64,000 nucleotides of DNA, from the NCBI RefSeq assembly GCF_012911975.1, contig NZ_SMDQ01000005.1, positions 62,001-126,000 of the forward strand. The letters are read 5' to 3'. The notes beneath the pieces are model-generated. The model searched no databases and had not been told where the DNA came from. It saw only the letters and a program-made list of their open reading frames with translations. The stretch's first letter is position 1. Each line of letters starts with the position of its first letter. The position numbers were made by a program, and so were the translations under genes. Origin of the DNA: Nodosilinea sp. P-1105 (GTDB lineage: Bacteria; Cyanobacteriota; Cyanobacteriia; Phormidesmidales; Phormidesmidaceae). Positions 60,227-64,000 of the stretch are shown here, piece after piece.

Positions 60227-60655
60227 TTACTTCAAAGGCAAGGTCACAATTTCTAACCAAAAGGCCTCAATACGCTGAATGGTCTGGGTCAACTGCTGTA
60301 AGTCGGTGGCCTTGACCACGTAGCAATTGCCCTGGATGGCATAACTGTGGAACACATCTTCGGAGCGAGTAGAGCCAGCGAACACAATTACGGGAATTTG
60401 CTTCAGGTGGGGGTCGGCTTTAATCGTTTGCAGTAAGACTCGACCATCTTGATCCGGCAGATCCGGATCCATTAAGATTAAATCTGGTCGGGGGGCCTGG
60501 GCATAATCGTGCTGTTGGCGCAAAAAGGCTAGGGCCGTGTCTGCATTGGTGACAGTCTGCATCGGGTGGTTGCCCATTACCTGCTGAATCGCTTCAGTAT
60601 GGGCGGCGTTGGGGTCAATCACCAAAATAAAGCGTTTTAGCTCTGAATCGGCCAT
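60227..60655 (-). CDS. Degenerate single-domain receiver, Rcp1-like
   Basis: 142 residues resembling the Rcp1-type receiver upstream of it in the same orientation (shared ends 'GNCYVVKATD' and 'RIEAFWLEIVTLP'). The phospho-acceptor Asp is kept ('LILMDPDLPDQDG') and the Lys is present. The acidic pair near the N-terminus is reduced ('LVIDPN') and the conserved Thr/Ser is replaced by Ala ('VFAGSTRSED'). It may be an alternative or dominant partner of the phytochrome, or a non-switching receiver. Confidence 0.85.
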   Translation of the reverse strand: MADSELKRFILVIDPNAAHTEAIQQVMGNHPMQTVTNADTALAFLRQQHDYAQAPRPDLILMDPDLPDQDGRVLLQTIKADPHLKQIPVIVFAGSTRSEDVFHSYAIQGNCYVVKATDLQQLTQTIQRIEAFWLEIVTLPLK

Positions 60656-60927
60656 AGGAATGATTCAACGGGAGATATGTCGGCATAGAAGGTCCAAGAT
60701 TCGTCAGGCCTGAGACCTATCCCAGTTGCCGTTAGAACTTGGTAAAAACCATAGCCAATCATGGCAGCATCCAAGTAATTATGCGGAAAGTCATTAGATT
60801 TTAAAGTCATTAGATCTTTAAAGAGACTCCCCACCTTCCAGCCAAAATCGGTCATGCTAAAACAGAAGATTATTGAGCTCACGGCCAAAGGAATGGGAGA
60901 ATGAGCGGTTGTCTCCATCACCGATGC

Positions 60928-62049
60928 ATGCCAGGTCTGGCCATAGCCTTGGCGTTATTGGGCCTGGGGGGCTGTGAGGTTCGGTCTGGGTCGCTAGGAG
61001 ACACCGACAGAAATGGTGAGACCCAAGCTACGACAATGCTAAAGTTCATAAGCCCCCAATCTGTTGCCCTAGCTCAGCCTATGCCTAGTCCTTTACTATT
61101 TGATACCGTTTCCGACTATGCCGAAGGCGTCGCCATGGTGCGGCTCAAGTCTCGCATTGGTTATCTCGATGGCGAGGGTCAGGTGACCATTGAAGTCGCC
61201 GATGACAATGTGACTACGGCTGCCCCCTATGCGGAATCCCTAGCGGTGGCACGGGTGGGTGATTTTTTTGGTTATTTAGACCGCACTGGCCACTGGGCGA
61301 TTGATGTGCAGTTTAGTCTGGCCAAGTCTTTTTCGGAAGGGTTGGCAGTGGTCAAGGGGGGCACCAAGTATGGCTACATCAATCCTGAGGGGGAATGGGT
61401 AGTGGAACCTCAATTTGACCTGGCTGAACCCTTTGTGGATGATCGGGCCCTGGTGAAGCTGGCCGATCGCTATGGCTATATCGACCCAGCGGGTCGGTCT
61501 GTGGTGGCGGCCACGTTTAGAGATGCTTGGAGCTTTTCGGAAACCCTGGCGGTGGCTAAACAAGAGGCCCAATACGGTTACCTTGACCTGACCGGCACCA
61601 TGGTAATCCCCGCACAGTACGATGGGGCATTTAACTTTTCAGATGGGCTAGCGCGGGTGCGCCAGGGGCGCCAGTTTGGCTTTATTAACCCTGACGGGAC
61701 GATGGTCATTGCCACCAACCTGGCCTTTGCCTCTGACTTTTCGGAAGGGTTGGTAGCGGTGCTTCAAGATCGCCAGTGGGGCTACATGGACCAGACGGGT
61801 GAATGGGTAATTGCTCCTCAATTTGACTATGCTGCCGACTTTTCGGAGGGACTAGCGGCGGTCCAGCAGCAGGGGCGTTATGGCTTTATCAATCCTGCTG
61901 GCGACTGGGTGATTCCACCTGCGTACACCAATGCTGGCCCTTTTTCCGAAGGGCGGGCCCGGGTTCAGCTAGAGAACCGCTGGGGCTTTGTCAATCGGGC
62001 TGGCCAGTTGTTGACGGGCAGTGGCTTCAAAGATCAGGCTAACTGGTGA
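60928..62049 (+). CDS. WG-repeat lipoprotein
   Basis: 373 residues from ATG 60928 ('MPGLAIALALLGLGGCE', lipobox LGGC, Cys16); an in-frame ATG at 60901 adds nine. After a short linker, about eight to nine WG/KWG repeats of roughly 32-35 residues follow, each with the pattern F-SEGLAxVxxxxxxGYxxxxGxWVIxPQF. Bacterial WG-repeat proteins are beta-propeller-like, surface-exposed, and mostly uncharacterised. It converges with the yqgF-like gene, overlapping by 11 bp. Confidence 0.9.
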   Translation: MPGLAIALALLGLGGCEVRSGSLGDTDRNGETQATTMLKFISPQSVALAQPMPSPLLFDTVSDYAEGVAMVRLKSRIGYLDGEGQVTIEVADDNVTTAAPYAESLAVARVGDFFGYLDRTGHWAIDVQFSLAKSFSEGLAVVKGGTKYGYINPEGEWVVEPQFDLAEPFVDDRALVKLADRYGYIDPAGRSVVAATFRDAWSFSETLAVAKQEAQYGYLDLTGTMVIPAQYDGAFNFSDGLARVRQGRQFGFINPDGTMVIATNLAFASDFSEGLVAVLQDRQWGYMDQTGEWVIAPQFDYAADFSEGLAAVQQQGRYGFINPAGDWVIPPAYTNAGPFSEGRARVQLENRWGFVNRAGQLLTGSGFKDQANW

Positions 62050-62473
62050 GGCGGTTCAGGTAGCGCTCGATCAACAAAATGGCCACAATGTCGTCAATCG
62101 GGCGAGGAATTTTGCGTAGGGACTGGGGTAACCATCCTGCCAGACCCGCCGGGGGGTACATCTGCCAGTAGCGATCGCGGGCTTCCAGGGTGGTATACCG
62201 TTCATCCACCAACATGATCCGCGGTGGGTCGGGCAGTTGGCCCAGGGTTTGCTTCCAGTGTTTGGAGCTGGTTTGGTCTCCCAAGACAATGGTGGAAATC
62301 GGAAAGCGCGATCGCAGCGCCTTAATTTCCGCTATGGCTTGGTCAGCGGCGACCACCTGGTGATGCTGGAGGCTCCTGTCCAGACCCATCACCGCGACAC
62401 CGCACTTTTGGCGGCCAGGGTCAAATCCTAAAATCACAGGCTGGGATAATGAAGAGGGAAGCGACTCGCTCAC
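62039..62473 (-). CDS. YqgF/RuvX-like RNase H-fold protein
   Basis: 144 residues. 'VILGFDPGRQKCGVAVMGL' is the first strand with the catalytic Asp of RNase H/resolvase-fold YqgF proteins, 'IMLVDERYTTLEARDRYW' holds a second acidic strand, and 'RPIDDIVAILLIERYL' holds a third. Cyanobacteria usually carry this in addition to or instead of canonical RuvX, which processes pre-16S rRNA ends. Acidic residues are retained, so it is probably active. Confidence 0.85.
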   Translation of the reverse strand: MSESLPSSLSQPVILGFDPGRQKCGVAVMGLDRSLQHHQVVAADQAIAEIKALRSRFPISTIVLGDQTSSKHWKQTLGQLPDPPRIMLVDERYTTLEARDRYWQMYPPAGLAGWLPQSLRKIPRPIDDIVAILLIERYLNRLTS

Positions 62474-62764
62474 AGCAGCTCAACTCAGGACGAAACGGCG
62501 GGGTAGTTCAAGGCAGTCTACTCAGTAGCTATACCTCAGTAGCTTTACTATAGAGTTCCCCTCCTATGGCGTCACCTAGGCAACAGGACTGGGGGAAAGA
62601 ATAATCACCAGTCCTAGATAAAGCGTAAATTCTGCTTGCATTGGCGGTATTTTGCACTAAACTTAGGCGGCAGTGGGGCTAGCCTGGGTGTTCAACCCAC
62701 TGGTATCCCAAAAAAATGCTAAGTTTATAGTACACTTGCCCTATGCCCGAGGCCGCGCCAGCCA
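62474..62764. other. Intergenic stretch between divergent yqgF-like and smc genes
   Basis: About 290 bp. It holds duplicated CTCAGTAGCT (62519-62540) and the promoter region of smc; no gene is visible. A divergent promoter pair is expected. Confidence 0.45.
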
Positions 62765-64000
62765 GTGCACATTAAACGTGTTGAGTTGTCCCACTTTAAA
62801 TCCTTTGGTGGTACGACCCAGGTGCCGTTGTTGCCTGGGTTTACGGTCATATCTGGCCCCAACGGATCGGGCAAGTCAAATATTTTAGATGCGCTGTTGT
62901 TTGGCCTGGGGCTAGCCAGCTCTAAGGGGATGCGGGCGGATCGCCTGCCGGACCTGGTCAACCAGAGTCAAATGAGTCGGCGCACCACCTCCGAGGCCAG
63001 TGTAACCGTCACCTTTGACCTCAGCGATGTGGCACCGGAATTATTTCTCGATGATGACGATGGGGCGTTGCCCTCCGAGGCGACCCCTCCAGAGGCACCG
63101 ACTAACGGGGACCAAAACGGGCAGGGCAGCCATGGCCACGGTGCCGCCCCCCCCCAGCCCAATGGACAGGGGCAGTCCCCAGAGCTGAACGCCATGGCGC
63201 CTGAGCCCATGGCCACCACCGACGGCGACAGTCTGGCGATGCAGCGGGAATGGAGCGTCACCCGACGGCTACGGGTTACCAGTCAGGGCACCTACACCTC
63301 GACGTACTACATCAACGGCGAGCCCTGCACCCTCAACCAATTACATGAGCAGTTGCAGCGGTTCCATGTCTACCCCGAAGGCTATAACGTGGTGCTGCAA
63401 GGGGACGTGACCAGCATTATTTCCATGAACTCCCGGGAACGGCGGGAGATTATCGACGAGTTGGCCGGTGTGGCCGCCTTTGATCGCAAAATCGACCAGG
63501 CCCGGGGCAAGCTGGAGGCGGTCAAGGAACACGAAGAGCGCTTTCGGATTGTGGAGCGGGAGCTGCAGGCTCAGCTGGAGCGCCTGGCCCAGGATCGGCA
63601 AAAGGCGGAAAAATACCAAACGCTGAAAGCCAGCTTCCAAACCAAAAGCCAATGGGAAGCGGTGTTGGTGTGGCAGGGGCAGCAGCGCCATATCGCCCAG
63701 CTGCAACAGAGTCTTGAGCAAGGACAAGCGGCAGCAGTGCAGTTGGCCCAAACCATTGCCCAGGGGGAAGCGGCGATCGCGGCCTTAGACACCGAACTGG
63801 CCACCCTGAATAGCCGGATTAAGGCCATGGGCGAAGACGAGCATTTGGCCCTCCAGAGCCAAGCCGCCACCCAAGAAGCAGAACTGCGTCAGCTGCAGCG
63901 TCAAGAGCAGGAAACCCGCACTGCCATCAACCAAGGGGCAGCCCAGCGGCGGGAAACAGAAATTGCCTTGCAAGATCAGCAGACCCGCCTAGCCAAATTG
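62765..64000 (+). CDS. smc: Chromosome segregation protein SMC, N-terminal part (runs off the window)
   Basis: 412 codons are visible from GTG 62765 ('[20 protein letters not shown]'); the gene continues beyond the window. Walker A 'GPNGSGKS' (31-38), Q-loop region and '[28 protein letters not shown]' (landmark at the head-coiled coil junction) identify SMC, which compacts and separates chromosomes with ScpA/ScpB. A low-complexity insertion of about 60 residues (roughly 97-160, rich in Gly, Gln, Pro, Asp and including HGHG) interrupts the head lobe. The N-terminal coiled coil follows to the edge. The GTG start is required because no ATG precedes it in frame. Confidence 0.95.
   Translation, partial: MHIKRVELSHFKSFGGTTQVPLLPGFTVISGPNGSGKSNILDALLFGLGLASSKGMRADRLPDLVNQSQMSRRTTSEASVTVTFDLSDVAPELFLDDDDGALPSEATPPEAPTNGDQNGQGSHGHGAAPPQPNGQGQSPELNAMAPEPMATTDGDSLAMQREWSVTRRLRVTSQGTYTSTYYINGEPCTLNQLHEQLQRFHVYPEGYNVVLQGDVTSIISMNSRERREIIDELAGVAAFDRKIDQARGKLEAVKEHEERFRIVERELQAQLERLAQDRQKAEKYQTLKASFQTKSQWEAVLVWQGQQRHIAQLQQSLEQGQAAAVQLAQTIAQGEAAIAALDTELATLNSRIKAMGEDEHLALQSQAATQEAELRQLQRQEQETRTAINQGAAQRRETEIALQDQQTRLAKL

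Noticed and set aside
60637-60921. Open frame of 94 codons on the minus strand overlapping the small receiver gene
   Set aside because: No recognisable family, no SD and mixed composition; it covers the likely promoter region of the receiver and WG-repeat genes.
1-64000. tRNA or rRNA genes
   Set aside because: No TPsiC-arm-like GGTTCRAATCC with a matching acceptor stem was seen in the intergenic regions read by eye; a covariance-model scan would settle this.

Overview
The window looks like a chromosomal segment of a GC-rich filamentous, Leptolyngbya-like cyanobacterium (genus is inference). The octamer GCGATCGC (HIP1) recurs throughout. Cyanobacterial markers include a CRR6-family NDH-1 maturation factor, a Cph1-type phytochrome with the phycocyanobilin-binding Cys followed by an Rcp1-type regulator, and a cynABDS cyanate operon. 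No rRNA, tRNA, CRISPR array or intact insertion sequence was found, but short inverted and tandem repeats are plentiful.

Layout. 0.1-3.9 kb: permeases and ATPase of a BMP-type (nucleoside-like) ABC importer, whose lipoprotein receptor sits apart at 9.4-10.5 kb. 4.1-9.3 kb: gene debris and survivors of a Nit1-type nitrilase cluster. A nitrilase 3' end and a radical-SAM gene with a large internal deletion lie beside an intact AIR-synthase-related gene and an MSMEG_0565-type glycosyltransferase; a TetR regulator, a PD-(D/E)XK-like protein and a fragment of a NrtA/CynA-like receptor are nearby. 10.7-21.6 kb: mostly ordinary genes (2OG-Fe(II) oxygenase, CRR6, UDP-GlcNAc 2-epimerase, TspO-like membrane protein, glycosyltransferase, CHRD protein, dipeptide-type permease pair, RluA-family protein).

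21.8-31.6 kb is the most striking part. A two-gene unit encodes a triple-TIR/transmembrane/WD40 protein and a papain-like peptidase with an unusual insertion of about 350 residues in visibly AT-rich DNA. It faces an NB-ARC/14-WD40 STAND protein convergently; a second STAND-like NTPase with 16 TPRs lies at 36.5-40.5 kb. These architectures are typical of bacterial conflict, defence or regulated-death systems; function here is inferred.

32.1-36.4 kb: a putative amide-nitrogen scavenging operon (SSS-family symporter, two tiny membrane proteins, an uncharacterised protein, an N-carbamoyl-D-amino-acid-hydrolase-like enzyme). 41.4-48.1 kb: cynABDS, with a receiver-AraC regulator upstream and a divergent PAS histidine kinase. 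With the nitrilase remnants, this gives the window a recurring theme of scavenging unusual nitrogen compounds.

48.3-64 kb: nucleotidyltransferase, YHS lipoprotein, MnmE, DUF2062 protein, PhyH-like dioxygenase, a phytochrome/Rcp1/hybrid-kinase operon with overlapping genes, a degenerate receiver, a WG-repeat lipoprotein, a YqgF-like protein and the start of smc. Intergenic DNA carries a six-copy hairpin family of about 70 bp, a second palindromic family (GGTGGGC-N3-GCCCACC), a MITE-like element with 13-bp terminal inverted repeats, and a five-copy GGGTGTTATYC motif array upstream of 50.9 kb.
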